A stretch of DNA of 20,571 nt from Methylobacterium sp. (GCA_021154065.1 JAJKJG010000416.1:1-20571); one strand, 5' to 3'; shown: positions 5,851 through 13,829, counted from the stretch's first letter. Translations and numbers: made by a program. The notes: generated by a model not told the origin, from the sequence alone.

Positions 5851-8808
5851 ATGCTGATCAAGCGCAAGAACGGCGAAGCGAGCCGCGGGAAATTCCAGGC
5901 CATCACCGCAGGGATGGCGATCGAGGCGCTCGACCGGCGCAGCTTCCTCGCGCGCTCGGGCCTTGCCATCGGCGGCGTCGCCGCGGTCGGCTCGATCCAG
6001 CTCGGAGCGGTGCGCAAGGCGAAGGCCATCGACGGCCCGAAGCCCGGGGCCGAAACCGTCATCAAGAAGAACATCTGCACCCACTGCTCGGTCGGCTGCA
6101 CGGTGACGGCGGAGGTCCAGAACGGCGTTTGGACCGGGCAGGAGCCGTCCTGGACGAGCCCGATCAACCGCGGCACGCACTGCGCCAAGGGCGCTGCGAT
6201 CCGCGAGATCGTGCACGGCGACCGGCGGCTGAAATACCCGCTGAAGCTCGCCAACGGCCAATGGCAGCGGATCTCGTGGGATCAGGCGATCGACGAGATC
6301 GGCGACAAGCTGATGGATATCCGCGGCAAGCATGGCGCGGATGCGGTCTTCTGGCTCGGCTCGGCGAAGTTCACGAACGAGGGCGCCTATCTGATGCGGA
6401 AGTTCGGCGCCTTCTGGGGCACGAACTCGATCGACCACCAGGCCCGCATCTGCCACTCGACGACGGTTGCAGGCGTCGCCAACACCTGGGGCTACGGCGC
6501 GCAGACGAACTCGTACAACGACATCCGCAATGCCAAGACGATGGTGTTCATCGGCTCGAACGCGGCCGAGGCGCACCCCGTGGCGATGCAGCATCTCCTC
6601 GCCTCGAAGGAGATCAACCGCGGCAACATGATCGTCTGCGATCCGCGGTTCACGCGCACGGCCGCGCACGCGACCGAGTATGTGCGGTTCCGCTCCGGCA
6701 CCGACATTCCGCTCGTCTGGGGCCTGCTCTGGCACGTGTTCCAGAACGGCTGGGAGGACAAGGACTTCATCGCCAAGCGCGTCTACGGCATGGACGACGT
6801 CCGCAAGGAGGTCGCCAAATGGACGCCCGACGAGGTCGAGCGCGTCACCGGCGTGCCGGGCGAGCAGCTCAAGCGCGTCGCGGAGAAATTCGCGAAGGAG
6901 AAGCCGGCGACGATCATCTGGTGCATGGGCGCGACCCAGCACACGGTCGGCACCGCGAACGTCCGCGCCTTCTGCATCGCCTGCCTTGCGACCGGCAATG
7001 TCGGCTCGCCCGGCACCGGCGCCAACATCTTCCGCGGCCACACCAACGTGCAGGGCGCGACCGACCTCGGGCTCGATAACACCACCCTGCCGCTCTACTA
7101 CGGCCTCACCGAAGCCGCCTGGAAGCACTGGGCCCGCGTCTGGGAGGTCGAGTACGAGTGGCTCCAGAGCCAGTTCGACGAGGTGCCGGAGAAGGCCGGG
7201 CGCAAGGCCCGCTCGAAGAAGGAGAACATGGAGACGCCGGGGATCACCTCGACGCGGTGGTTCGACGCCGTGAACCTGCCCGAGGACCAGGTCGACCAGC
7301 GCGGCGCCATACGCGGGATGATCGTCATGGGGCATGGCGGCAATACCGTCACCCGCATCCCCGAGGCGAAGAAGGGAATGGAGAAGATCGACCTCCTGGT
7401 CGTTGCCGATCCGCATCCGACGACCTTCGCGGCGCTGTCCGACCGGCGCGACGGCACCTACCTCCTGCCGATCGCGACCTCGCTCGAATGCGACGGCTCG
7501 CGCACGGCCTCGAACCGCTCGCTGCAATGGGGCGAGAAGATCGTCGAGCCGGCCTTTGAGTCGAAGGACGACTACGAGGCGATGTACCTCCTCGCGAAGA
7601 AGCTCGGCTACGCCGAGAGGATGTTCAAGAACATCAAGGTGAACGGCACGAAGCCGGTCGCCGAGGACATCCTGCGCGAGCTCAATCGCGGCGGCTGGTC
7701 GACCGGCTATTGCGGGCAGTCGCCGGAGCGCCTCAAGGCGCACATGAAGAACCAGGACAAGTTCGATCTCGTGACGCTGCGCGCGCCGAAGGACGCTCCG
7801 GAGGTCGGCGGCGACTACTACGGGCTGCCCTGGCCGTGCTGGGGCAAGCCGGAGATTCGCCACCCGGGCTCGCCGATCCTCTACAACACCAATGTTCACG
7901 TGAAGGACGGCGGCTCGACCTTCAGGGCCCGCTTCGGGCTCGAGCGCAACGGCCAGACTCTCCTGGCCGAGGGCTCCTATTCCAAGGGCTCGGAGCTGAC
8001 CGACGGCTACCCCGAGTTCACCATGGGCGTGCTGAAGAAGCTCGGCTGGGACAAGGACCTCAAGCCGGAGGAGCTCGCCGTCATCCAGCGCATCGGCGGT
8101 AACAACGTCGACGCGGTGTCGTGGGCGATCGACCTCTCGGGTGGCATCCAGCGGGTCTGCCTCGAGCACGGCGTGATCCACTACGGCAACGGCAAGGCCC
8201 GGGCGAACGCCTGGAACCTGCCGGACCCGATCCCGGTCCACCGCGAGCCGATCTACTCGCCGCGGCCGGAGCTCGTGGCGAAGTATCCGACCCTGCCGGA
8301 TGCGCGGCAGTTCCGGATGCCGAACATCGGTTTCTCGGTGCAGCGGGCGGCGGTCGAGAAGAACATCGCCCGCGACTTCCCGATCATCCTCTCCTCCGGC
8401 CGTATCGTCGAATACGAGGGCGGCGGCGAGGAGACGCGCTCGAACAGATGGCTCGCCGAGCTGCAGCAGGATATGTTCGTCGAGGTCAACACCGGCGATG
8501 CCGCCGAGCGCGGCATCAAGGACGGGCAATGGGTCTGGGTCACCGGCCCGGAGAAGGGGAGCAACACGGAGAATCCCAAGGTGCGCGTCAAGGCGCTGGT
8601 CACGGACCGGGTCGGCAAAGGCGTCGCCTGGATGCCTTTCCACTTCTCGGGCTTCTACCAGGGCGAGGACATGCGCGGCCGGTATCCGCAGGGCACCGAC
8701 CCGATCGTGCTCGGCGAAAGCGTCAACACCGTCACGACCTACGGCTTCGACCCGGTCACGGGCATGCAGGAGCCGAAGGCCACCCTGTGTCAGATCCGCG
8801 CGGCGTAA
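5851..8808 (+). CDS. fdhA: Formate dehydrogenase catalytic subunit alpha (Mo-bis-MGD, Tat-exported)
   Basis: A 985-residue molybdopterin oxidoreductase that oxidises formate to CO2. The twin-arginine signal LDRRSFLARSGLAIGG has its RR at residues 29-30, after a long n-region; M22 is an alternative start. The [4Fe-4S] ligands are C76, C79, C83 and C111. The Mo ligand is Cys201 in DHQARICHSTTVAG, encoded by TGC where FdnG/FdoG-type enzymes have selenocysteine; the neighbouring His202 is kept. The C-terminal MGD-binding domain includes ILSSGRIVEYEGGGEETRSN and NTVTTYGFDPVTG. Size and order match FdoG/FdnG and the Fdh3A type of methylotrophs. The product should act in the periplasm, passing electrons to FdhB. 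It is 7 bases downstream of the small Tat protein gene and 15 bases before fdhB. Confidence 0.96.
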   Translation: MLIKRKNGEASRGKFQAITAGMAIEALDRRSFLARSGLAIGGVAAVGSIQLGAVRKAKAIDGPKPGAETVIKKNICTHCSVGCTVTAEVQNGVWTGQEPSWTSPINRGTHCAKGAAIREIVHGDRRLKYPLKLANGQWQRISWDQAIDEIGDKLMDIRGKHGADAVFWLGSAKFTNEGAYLMRKFGAFWGTNSIDHQARICHSTTVAGVANTWGYGAQTNSYNDIRNAKTMVFIGSNAAEAHPVAMQHLLASKEINRGNMIVCDPRFTRTAAHATEYVRFRSGTDIPLVWGLLWHVFQNGWEDKDFIAKRVYGMDDVRKEVAKWTPDEVERVTGVPGEQLKRVAEKFAKEKPATIIWCMGATQHTVGTANVRAFCIACLATGNVGSPGTGANIFRGHTNVQGATDLGLDNTTLPLYYGLTEAAWKHWARVWEVEYEWLQSQFDEVPEKAGRKARSKKENMETPGITSTRWFDAVNLPEDQVDQRGAIRGMIVMGHGGNTVTRIPEAKKGMEKIDLLVVADPHPTTFAALSDRRDGTYLLPIATSLECDGSRTASNRSLQWGEKIVEPAFESKDDYEAMYLLAKKLGYAERMFKNIKVNGTKPVAEDILRELNRGGWSTGYCGQSPERLKAHMKNQDKFDLVTLRAPKDAPEVGGDYYGLPWPCWGKPEIRHPGSPILYNTNVHVKDGGSTFRARFGLERNGQTLLAEGSYSKGSELTDGYPEFTMGVLKKLGWDKDLKPEELAVIQRIGGNNVDAVSWAIDLSGGIQRVCLEHGVIHYGNGKARANAWNLPDPIPVHREPIYSPRPELVAKYPTLPDARQFRMPNIGFSVQRAAVEKNIARDFPIILSSGRIVEYEGGGEETRSNRWLAELQQDMFVEVNTGDAAERGIKDGQWVWVTGPEKGSNTENPKVRVKALVTDRVGKGVAWMPFHFSGFYQGEDMRGRYPQGTDPIVLGESVNTVTTYGFDPVTGMQEPKATLCQIRAA

Positions 8809-8823
8809 GGGGGAGACAAGAAC

Positions 8824-9420
8824 ATGGCCCGCATGAAATTCCTCTGCGACGCCGACCGCTGCATCGAGTGCAACGCCTGCGTCACCGCCTGCAAGAACGA
8901 GCACGACGTGCCCTGGGGCATCAACCGCCGCCGCGTCGTGACATTGAACGACGGCAAGCCGGGCGAGCGCTCGATCTCGATGGCGTGCATGCACTGCACC
9001 GACGCGCCCTGCGCGGCGGTGTGCCCGGTGAACTGCTTCTACACCACGGCCGACGCGGTGGTGCTGCACTCGAAGGACCTGTGCATCGGCTGCGGCTATT
9101 GCTTCTACGCCTGTCCGTTCGGCGCGCCGCAATACCCGCGGGTCGGCAATTTCGGCTCGCGCGGCAAGATGGACAAGTGCACCTATTGCGCCGGCGGGCC
9201 GGAGGCCGACCACTCCGAAGCCGAGTACGTCAAATACGGCCGCAACCGCCTCGCCGAGGGCAAGCTGCCGCTCTGCGCCGAGATGTGCTCGACGAAGGCG
9301 CTGCTCGCCGGCGACGGCGACATCATCGCCAAGCTCTACAAGGAGCGGGTGGTACAGCGCGGCTACGGCTCGGGGGCCTGGGGCTGGAAGACCGCCTATC
9401 GCGAGACCGTCGCGCTGTGA
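8824..9420 (+). CDS. fdhB: Formate dehydrogenase iron-sulfur subunit beta
   Basis: A 198-residue ferredoxin-like electron-transfer subunit with cysteine groups for four [4Fe-4S] clusters. These are C13xxCxxC19xxxC, CMHCTDAPCAAVCP, CIGCGYCFYACPFGAPQ, and the paired CTYC and CAEMC groups near residues 120 and 156. It wires FdhA to the membrane cytochrome. Unlike E. coli FdnH (about 290 residues) it lacks a C-terminal transmembrane helix and ends at AYRETVAL, so it must be held to the membrane by FdhC. The ATG follows GGGGGAGACAAGAAC. It begins 15 bases after fdhA. A GC-rich hairpin follows its stop codon. Confidence 0.95.
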   Translation: MARMKFLCDADRCIECNACVTACKNEHDVPWGINRRRVVTLNDGKPGERSISMACMHCTDAPCAAVCPVNCFYTTADAVVLHSKDLCIGCGYCFYACPFGAPQYPRVGNFGSRGKMDKCTYCAGGPEADHSEAEYVKYGRNRLAEGKLPLCAEMCSTKALLAGDGDIIAKLYKERVVQRGYGSGAWGWKTAYRETVAL

Positions 9421-9427
9421 CGTGACG

Positions 9428-9458
9428 AGCGGGGGCGTCGCAGCCGCCCCCCGCTTTT
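9428..9458 (+). terminator. Hairpin with T-run between fdhB and fdhC (terminator or attenuator)
   Basis: Right after the fdhB stop, AGCGGGGGCG pairs with CGCCCCCCGCT (one bulged base) around a 7-base loop, and TTTT follows at 9455-9458. This has the layout of an intrinsic terminator, with a short T-run. Because fdhC is needed by the same complex and lies 37 bases downstream, partial termination or mRNA 3'-end protection that sets subunit ratios is more likely than a full stop. Confidence 0.55.
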
Positions 9459-9495
9459 CAAAGGCATAACGACAAAAGAGGGGAGGGAAATCCCG

Positions 9496-10509
9496 ATGTT
9501 CGGTATCCAGGTGTTCCGGACCGTGCTCGCGGCAATGGGCCTGATGGTCGTCGTTGGCCTCGGGACGGCCTCGGCCCAGCAGCCGAGCGGCACGAATCCG
9601 ACCGCGATGTCGGTCAAGGAGGACCAGCTCCTGCGCGAGCTGAACAAGCTCCAGGGCCGCGTCACCATTCCGGACGGCAAGGCTTCGCTGCTCGAGCAGC
9701 CGCAAGGCCGCGACTACCGCGGGTTCCGTGAGGGTGCGCTGCCCTGGATCGGCGGCATCGCGGTGCTCGGCATGCTGCTGGCGCTGGCGGCGTTCTATTT
9801 CTCGCGCGGCCGAATCGCGCTCGAGCCCGACGAGGAATCGGGCCGCAAGATCCTGCGCTTCAACGCCTTCGAGCGCTTCACGCACTGGATGACGGCAACC
9901 TGCTTCATCGTGCTGGCGATCTCGGGGCTCAACTACATCTTCGGCAAGCGGCTGCTGATGCCGCTGATCGGGCCGGACGCCTTCGCCGGCTTCTCGCAAT
10001 GGGCGAAATACGCCCACAACTTCCTGTCCTGGCCGTTCATGCTCGGCGTCGTGTTCATGATCGCCGTCTGGGTGAAGGACAACATCCCGGACCGCTACGA
10101 CGCCGCCTGGCTGAGAGCCGGCGGCGGTTTCCTGAGCCACACCTATCCCGTTGCCGGGCGCTTCAACGCCGGGCAGAAGCTGATCTTCTGGTCGGTGGCG
10201 CTCGGCGGCATCGCGCTGTCCGTGACCGGCATCATCATGCTGTTCCCGTTCTCGATCGCCGACATCAACGGCATGCAGTGGGCGCAGTACATCCACGCCA
10301 TCGTCGGGGTGATCCTGATCGCGATCATGATCGCCCACATCTACATCGGCTCGCTCGGCATGGAGGGCGCCTACGACGCCATGGGCTCGGGCGAGGTCGA
10401 CCTCGCCTGGGCGCGCCGCCACCACCGTGCCTGGGTCGAGAAGCAGCAGGCGAAGACCGCGAGCGGCCCGCAAGTCGGCGGCGGCCGCGCCCCGGCGCCG
10501 GCGGAGTAG
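9496..10509 (+). CDS. fdhC: Formate dehydrogenase cytochrome b556 subunit gamma
   Basis: A 337-residue membrane subunit that takes electrons from FdhB through two haems b to quinone. It starts with a signal sequence (residues 1-28, ending TASAQQ), followed by an exported segment of about 55 residues and five hydrophobic segments (about 84-103, 133-150, 174-193, 229-252, 263-285). Candidate haem-ligating histidines are H130 in FTHWMT, H174 in YAHNF, H267 and H281 in IAHIYIGS. The ending GSLGMEGAYDAM is typical of the formate dehydrogenase gamma family. It is longer than E. coli FdnI (217 residues) because of the exported N-terminal part and first helix. A GGGGAGGG stretch precedes the ATG. Its TAG is followed directly by a palindromic repeat. 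Confidence 0.94.
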   Translation: MFGIQVFRTVLAAMGLMVVVGLGTASAQQPSGTNPTAMSVKEDQLLRELNKLQGRVTIPDGKASLLEQPQGRDYRGFREGALPWIGGIAVLGMLLALAAFYFSRGRIALEPDEESGRKILRFNAFERFTHWMTATCFIVLAISGLNYIFGKRLLMPLIGPDAFAGFSQWAKYAHNFLSWPFMLGVVFMIAVWVKDNIPDRYDAAWLRAGGGFLSHTYPVAGRFNAGQKLIFWSVALGGIALSVTGIIMLFPFSIADINGMQWAQYIHAIVGVILIAIMIAHIYIGSLGMEGAYDAMGSGEVDLAWARRHHRAWVEKQQAKTASGPQVGGGRAPAPAE

Positions 10510-10510
10510 A

Positions 10511-10568
10511 CTCCCTCTCCCGCTTGCGGGAGAAGTCGAGTCGGCGAAGCCGACCGGACGAGGGCAGA
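10511..10568. repeat. Palindromic repeat, CTCTCCC family, solo copy
   Basis: Two adjacent hairpins lie just after fdhC: TCTCCCGC-TT-GCGGGAGA (10516-10533) and GTCGGC-GAA-GCCGAC (10540-10554), then CGGACGAGGG. The same order (CTCTCCC hairpin, GTCGAG, GTCGGC hairpin, GGGTGAGGGG) recurs at 13528-13949, so this is one copy of a dispersed family. Its position suggests it could also protect the 3' end of the operon message. Confidence 0.7.
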
Positions 10569-10632
10569 ACGCGAGTTGCTTAAACCGCCCGGCTTGCTGG
10601 GCGGTTCGCATTGTGGGCCCAATCACAAATCC

Positions 10633-10758
10633 CCTCATGCTGAGGTGCGAGCCGCAGGCGAGCCTCGAAGCACGCACCGGCGGTGGGGCGCGTCGGCAGG
10701 GTTGCGTCCTTCGAGGCTCCCCCCGGGTCAAGCCCGGGGGTCGCACCTCAGGATGAGG
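10633..10758. repeat. Long imperfect inverted repeat (CCTCAT...GATGAGG family)
   Basis: An element with long complementary ends. CCTCATGCTGAGGTGCGA at the left pairs with TCGCACCTCAGGATGAGG at the right, with a few mismatches, and GCCTCGAAGCACGCA pairs with TGCGTCCTTCGAGGC inside. A very strong inner hairpin, CCCCCGGG-TCAAG-CCCGGGGG (10720-10740), sits within the right half. This matches a dispersed intergenic repeat type I recall from Hyphomicrobiales genomes. It fills most of the 298-base gap between fdhC and mobB. No gene is seen in this gap. Confidence 0.8.
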
Positions 10759-10807
10759 AGAGGGTGGTAGGAGGCACCAAACCCTTGGAAGCATGCTATC
10801 GAAAGCC

Positions 10808-11377
10808 ATGCGCGCGATCGGATTGGCGGGTTGGAGCGGGGCGGGGAAAACCACCCTGCTGCTGCGGCTCATCCCGGAGCTCGCCCAACGCGGGCTCACG
10901 GTCTCGACCGTGAAGCACGCCCATCACGCCTTCGAGGTCGACGAGCCCGGCAAGGACTCGTTCGAGCACCGGGCCGCGGGCGCCCGGGAGGTGCTGGTCG
11001 CCTCCGAGCGGCGCTGGGCCTTGATGCATGAGCTGCGGGCCGAGCCGGAGCCCGGCCTCGCCGAGCTCCTCGCGCGCCTCTCCCCCGTCGACCTCGTCAT
11101 CGTCGAGGGCTTCAAGGCCGCCGCCCATCCGAAGATCGAGGTTCACCGCGCACAGAACGGCAAGCCCTTCCTCTTCCCCGAGGTGCCGAACGTCGTCGCC
11201 ATCGCGGCCGATTGCCCGGTCCCGGGCGCTCCTGTCCCGGTCCTGCCCCTCGACGACGTCGGCGCCGTCGCCGACGCGGCGCTGGCGCTTGCCGAGCCGC
11301 TCGCGGACGTCGTCGCGGCACTCGCTGCCGCCGGCCCGCCGGCCCGCGTCGCGCCTGCACGGGCGCCGCGCCCTTGA
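10808..11377 (+). CDS. mobB: Molybdopterin-guanine dinucleotide biosynthesis protein B
   Basis: A 189-residue GTP-binding protein that supports MobA in forming the guanine dinucleotide form of the molybdenum cofactor. The P-loop GWSGAGKTT lies at residues 8-16, followed by STVKHAHHAFEVDEPGKDSF and IVEGFKAAAHPKIEVHR, which are MobB signatures. I start at the ATG at 10808 because homologues begin right before IGLAGWSGAGK; the in-frame ATG at 10793 would add five residues and has GGAAG only one base away. Neither start has a well-spaced ribosome binding site. The C-terminus is an Ala/Pro-rich tail. moeA follows after 33 bases, likely in the same transcript. Confidence 0.9.
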   Translation: MRAIGLAGWSGAGKTTLLLRLIPELAQRGLTVSTVKHAHHAFEVDEPGKDSFEHRAAGAREVLVASERRWALMHELRAEPEPGLAELLARLSPVDLVIVEGFKAAAHPKIEVHRAQNGKPFLFPEVPNVVAIAADCPVPGAPVPVLPLDDVGAVADAALALAEPLADVVAALAAAGPPARVAPARAPRP

Positions 11378-11410
11378 CCTTCGCGCCGCCGCCCCGACAG
11401 GATCGCGGCC

Positions 11411-12664
11411 ATGGCGCAACTCTCGAACGACTGCTTCGCCTTCGGCGGCGAGCTCATGTCCGTCGACGAGGCGACGACGCTCATCGGCGAGCGGATCGCG
11501 GTCGCCGCCGGGGTCGAGGACGTGCCGCTGATCGAGGCCGACGGGCGCGTGCTCGCCGAGGACATCGCGGCGCCGCTCGACCTGCCGCCCTTCGACAACT
11601 CCGCGGTCGACGGCTACGCGGTGCGTTTCGCCGACCTCGCCGAGGGCCAAGAGACCGTGCTCGCGGTCGTCGGGCGGATTGCGGCCGGCGCCGCGCTCGG
11701 GGGTCCCGTGCCGGCGCGCGGCGCGGTGCGGATCTTCACCGGCGCGCCGCTGCCGGCGGGTCTCGATACGGTTTTCATGCAGGAGGATGTCGGTGCCGCC
11801 GGCGACGCGGTGGTGCTGCCAGCCGGGCTCAGGCCGGGGGCGAACCGGCGGCTCGCCGGCGAGGACATCGCCCGCGGCGGGACGGCGCTTCTCGCCGGGC
11901 ACCGCCTCTCGCCGCGCGACATCGGGCTCATCGCGGCGCTCGGCCTCACCACCGTGCCGGTCCGGACGCCGTTGCGCGTCGCCGTGTTCTCGACCGGCGA
12001 CGAGGTGGTCTCGCCTGGCGAGCCGCTCGGGCCGGCAAAGCTCTACGACGCCAACCGCTTCATGCTGCAGGCGATGCTCCGCCGGCTCGGCTGCCGCGCG
12101 ACCGACCTCGGCATCCTGCGCGACGAGCCGCGCGCGCTTGCCCGGGCGCTCGCCGGCGCGGCCGCCGACCACGACCTGATCGTCACCTCCGGCGGCGTCT
12201 CGACCGGCGAGGAGGACCACGTCAAGGCGGCGGTCGAGAGTGCCGGCGCGCTGACGTTCTGGCGCATTGCCATCAAGCCCGGGCGCCCGGTCGCCATGGG
12301 CGTTGTCGCCGGGACGCCGTTCATCGGTCTTCCCGGGAATCCGGTCGCGGCTTTCGTCACCTTCGCGCATGTGGCGCGGGCGGTGATCGCCCGGCTCACG
12401 GGCGAGCGGCTCGCGCGGCCGCGCGCCTACCCGGTGCTGGCGGGCTTTGCCTACCGCAAGAAGGAGGGGCGGCGGGAATATGTGCGCGTCCGGATCGAGG
12501 AGGGCGACGACGGCGCGCTCGTCGCCCGAAAGCACCCCCGCGAGGGCGCCGGCGTGATCACCTCGCTGACCGAGACCGACGGTCTGATTGAGCTGCCGGA
12601 GCCGGTGACCCGGGTCGAGCCCGGCGAGGTCCTCCGCTTCCTGCCCTACGACTTGTTGGGCTGA
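11411..12664 (+). CDS. moeA: Molybdopterin molybdenumtransferase
   Basis: A 417-residue MoeA-family protein that ligates molybdate to molybdopterin (from adenylated molybdopterin). Conserved blocks are PPFDNSAVDGYAV at 59-71, FTGAPLPAGLDTV at 109-121, FSTGDEVV at 193-200, SGGVSTGEEDH at 260-270, GRPVAMG at 291-297 and GLPGNPVA at 306-313, ending with GAGVITSLTETDGLIELP in the C-terminal beta-barrel domain. Length is normal for the family. It probably shares a transcript with mobB and supplies cofactor to the formate dehydrogenase nearby and to other molybdoenzymes of the cell. Its last 19 bases overlap the 3' end of a small minus-strand gene. Confidence 0.95.
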   Translation: MAQLSNDCFAFGGELMSVDEATTLIGERIAVAAGVEDVPLIEADGRVLAEDIAAPLDLPPFDNSAVDGYAVRFADLAEGQETVLAVVGRIAAGAALGGPVPARGAVRIFTGAPLPAGLDTVFMQEDVGAAGDAVVLPAGLRPGANRRLAGEDIARGGTALLAGHRLSPRDIGLIAALGLTTVPVRTPLRVAVFSTGDEVVSPGEPLGPAKLYDANRFMLQAMLRRLGCRATDLGILRDEPRALARALAGAAADHDLIVTSGGVSTGEEDHVKAAVESAGALTFWRIAIKPGRPVAMGVVAGTPFIGLPGNPVAAFVTFAHVARAVIARLTGERLARPRAYPVLAGFAYRKKEGRREYVRVRIEEGDDGALVARKHPREGAGVITSLTETDGLIELPEPVTRVEPGEVLRFLPYDLLG

Positions 12665-12837
12665 AGCTTCGGCTCGCCGCTCCAGTTCTTGCCGACAAGG
12701 TTGTAGCCGGGGTCGCCGACCCGCGTGCTGGAGGTCGAAAAGGCCTCGTAGGCGGGCTCCTGCGAGCCGCGGAGCGCGAAGGCCGAAACCACCCCGAGCG
12801 CGATCGCAACGACGATACCCGAAATGACGATGTTCAT
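12646..12837 (-). CDS. Small single-helix membrane protein, unknown function
   Basis: A 63-residue open frame starting at the ATG at 12835-12837, preceded by AGGGGAA at good spacing (about 8 bases). It opens MNIVISGIVVAIALGVVSAF, one hydrophobic helix that could be an anchor or uncleaved signal, then a polar tail with TSSTRVGDPGYNLVGKNW near the C-terminus. Codon use fits real coding sequence. An upstream ATG in frame (12883-12885) would add 16 polar residues and has no good ribosome binding site. It lies 67 bases after mobA on the same strand and its end overlaps moeA. The sequence resembles short hypothetical proteins I have seen near formate dehydrogenase or molybdenum genes, but I cannot assign a function. 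Confidence 0.65.
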   Translation of the reverse strand: MNIVISGIVVAIALGVVSAFALRGSQEPAYEAFSTSSTRVGDPGYNLVGKNWSGEPKLQPNKS

Positions 12838-12904
12838 GGGCGTGTTCCCCTGTTGTTTCTTTTCGTCGGCGCATCCTGGAGCCAAAGCCGACCCTCTTCA
12901 AGAG

Positions 12905-13522
12905 CTAGCCGTCAAGGCGGGCAAGCCGCTCCGCCGCGGCGATGTCTTCCGGCGTGTTGGCGTTGAAGAACGGGTCGAGCGGCTCGGCCGGCCAGGACGC
13001 GTGCGCGACGCCGTGGCGCGCCGTCCAGCGGTCGATCTTGCGCATGTCCTCGACAACGAGCGCGTGCCGCAGATCGGCCCGCAGCGCGACCGGCCAGAGC
13101 CCGTTCACGGGATGCGCCTGGCCGCCCGACTCGGCGCAGGCGAGCGGCACGCCGGCGGCTTCGCGGGCGGCGTGCAGACGCGAGACGAGATCGAGCGGCA
13201 GGAACGGCGAATCGCCCGCGGCGCTCGCGATCCATTCGAGGTCGGGGCGGTTGCGGGCAGCCCAGTCGAGCGCGGCGAGGATGCCGGCGAGCGGTCCGGC
13301 AAAGCCCGGCACGTCGTCCGCGACGACCGTCAGTCCGGTGAAGGCGAAGCGCGCCGGGCCGCCGTTGGCATTGAGGATCAGGGCCGCGCATTGCGGCGCG
13401 AGACGCTCGATCGCCCGCTCGAGGATTGTCCGGCCGGCAATCTCCTTGAGCGGCTTGTCGCCGCCCCCCATCCGCCGCGCCAGCCCGCCGGCGAGGAGCA
13501 CGCCAAGGGTGGAGGGAGTCAC
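12905..13522 (-). CDS. mobA: Molybdenum cofactor guanylyltransferase
   Basis: A 205-residue nucleotidyltransferase that joins GMP from GTP to molybdopterin, giving the MGD needed by FdhA. Motifs are [17 protein letters not shown] (residues 9-25; GTP-binding loop and lysine), GPLAGI (76-81), AAGDSPFLP (101-109; the metal-binding Asp), HPVNGLW (137-143) and FFNANTPED (185-193). It starts with GTG (13520-13522); the Shine-Dalgarno GGGAGAGG lies 5 bases upstream, within the arm of a palindromic repeat. It is on the same strand as fdhD but 484 bases from the DUF4431-like gene, with repeats filling the gap. Confidence 0.93.
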   Translation of the reverse strand: MTPSTLGVLLAGGLARRMGGGDKPLKEIAGRTILERAIERLAPQCAALILNANGGPARFAFTGLTVVADDVPGFAGPLAGILAALDWAARNRPDLEWIASAAGDSPFLPLDLVSRLHAAREAAGVPLACAESGGQAHPVNGLWPVALRADLRHALVVEDMRKIDRWTARHGVAHASWPAEPLDPFFNANTPEDIAAAERLARLDG

Positions 13523-13546
13523 GCAAACCTCTCCCGAAGGGAGAGG
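13520..13546 (-). promoter_or_regulatory. mobA ribosome binding site inside a repeat hairpin
   Basis: On the minus strand, CCTCTCCC-TTC-GGGAGAGG forms an eight-base perfect stem with a three-base loop, and its second arm is the Shine-Dalgarno of mobA, 5 bases before the GTG. The hairpin belongs to the CTCTCCC repeat family. If it forms in the mRNA it should hide the ribosome binding site. The pairing is observed; an effect on translation is inferred. Confidence 0.55.
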
Positions 13547-13636
13547 TCGAGCGCCGCCGATAGGCGGCGTCCGGGTGAGGGGAGCGCTCTATCCACAGAG
13601 GCCGCACCCCTCACCCTCTCGCGTTCGGAGACCTCT
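13528..13636. repeat. CTCTCCC-family palindromic repeat, paired inverted copy A
   Basis: The unit starts with CCTCTCCC-GAA-GGGAGAGG, then GGTCGAGCGCCGCC-like hairpin sequence and GGGTGAGGGG. It continues through GAGCGCTCTATCCACAGAGG into a reversed partial copy (CACCCCTCACCC, then GGAGACCTCT). The same centre recurs in copy C about 300 bases away. It is intergenic apart from touching the ribosome binding site of mobA. The whole 13523-14006 gap holds three such copies and no supported gene. Confidence 0.75.
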
Positions 13637-13744
13637 GCGAAATGAATTCGGCGCCGCTTTGCGGCGGAGTCTTGCGCTGGGTCCCGGGTCGCATTCCGCT
13701 TTCGCTGCATGCGCCCGGGAAAGCGGTGGCGGGACTGGCGCGAA

Positions 13745-13782
13745 CCCCTCTCCCGAACGGGAGAGGGGCAGGGGTGAGGGCG
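13745..13782. repeat. CTCTCCC-family palindromic repeat, copy B
   Basis: CCCCTCTCCCG-AA-CGGGAGAGGGG (13745-13768) has eleven-base perfect arms and a two-base loop, followed by CAGGGGTGAGGGCG. This is a shorter relative of the flanking copies, without the second hairpin. It would be a very stable stem in either strand's RNA. Confidence 0.7.
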
Positions 13783-13829
13783 CCGGCCGCAGGACAGAAG
13801 GCTCGGGAGGCTCCGCCGCAATCGCCGCG

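Noticed and set aside
6440..6470. Possible selenocysteine site in FdhA
   Set aside because: The codon at the Mo ligand position is TGC (Cys201), and no in-frame TGA exists in the gene, so this is the cysteine form.
5254..10899. A minus-strand open frame of about 1,881 codons running antisense to the chaperone and formate dehydrogenase genes
   Set aside because: Very GC-rich genes with G/C in third positions routinely leave a long open antisense frame. Its product is Arg/Asp/His/Ala-rich with no recognisable domain, while the plus-strand frames encode clear enzymes.
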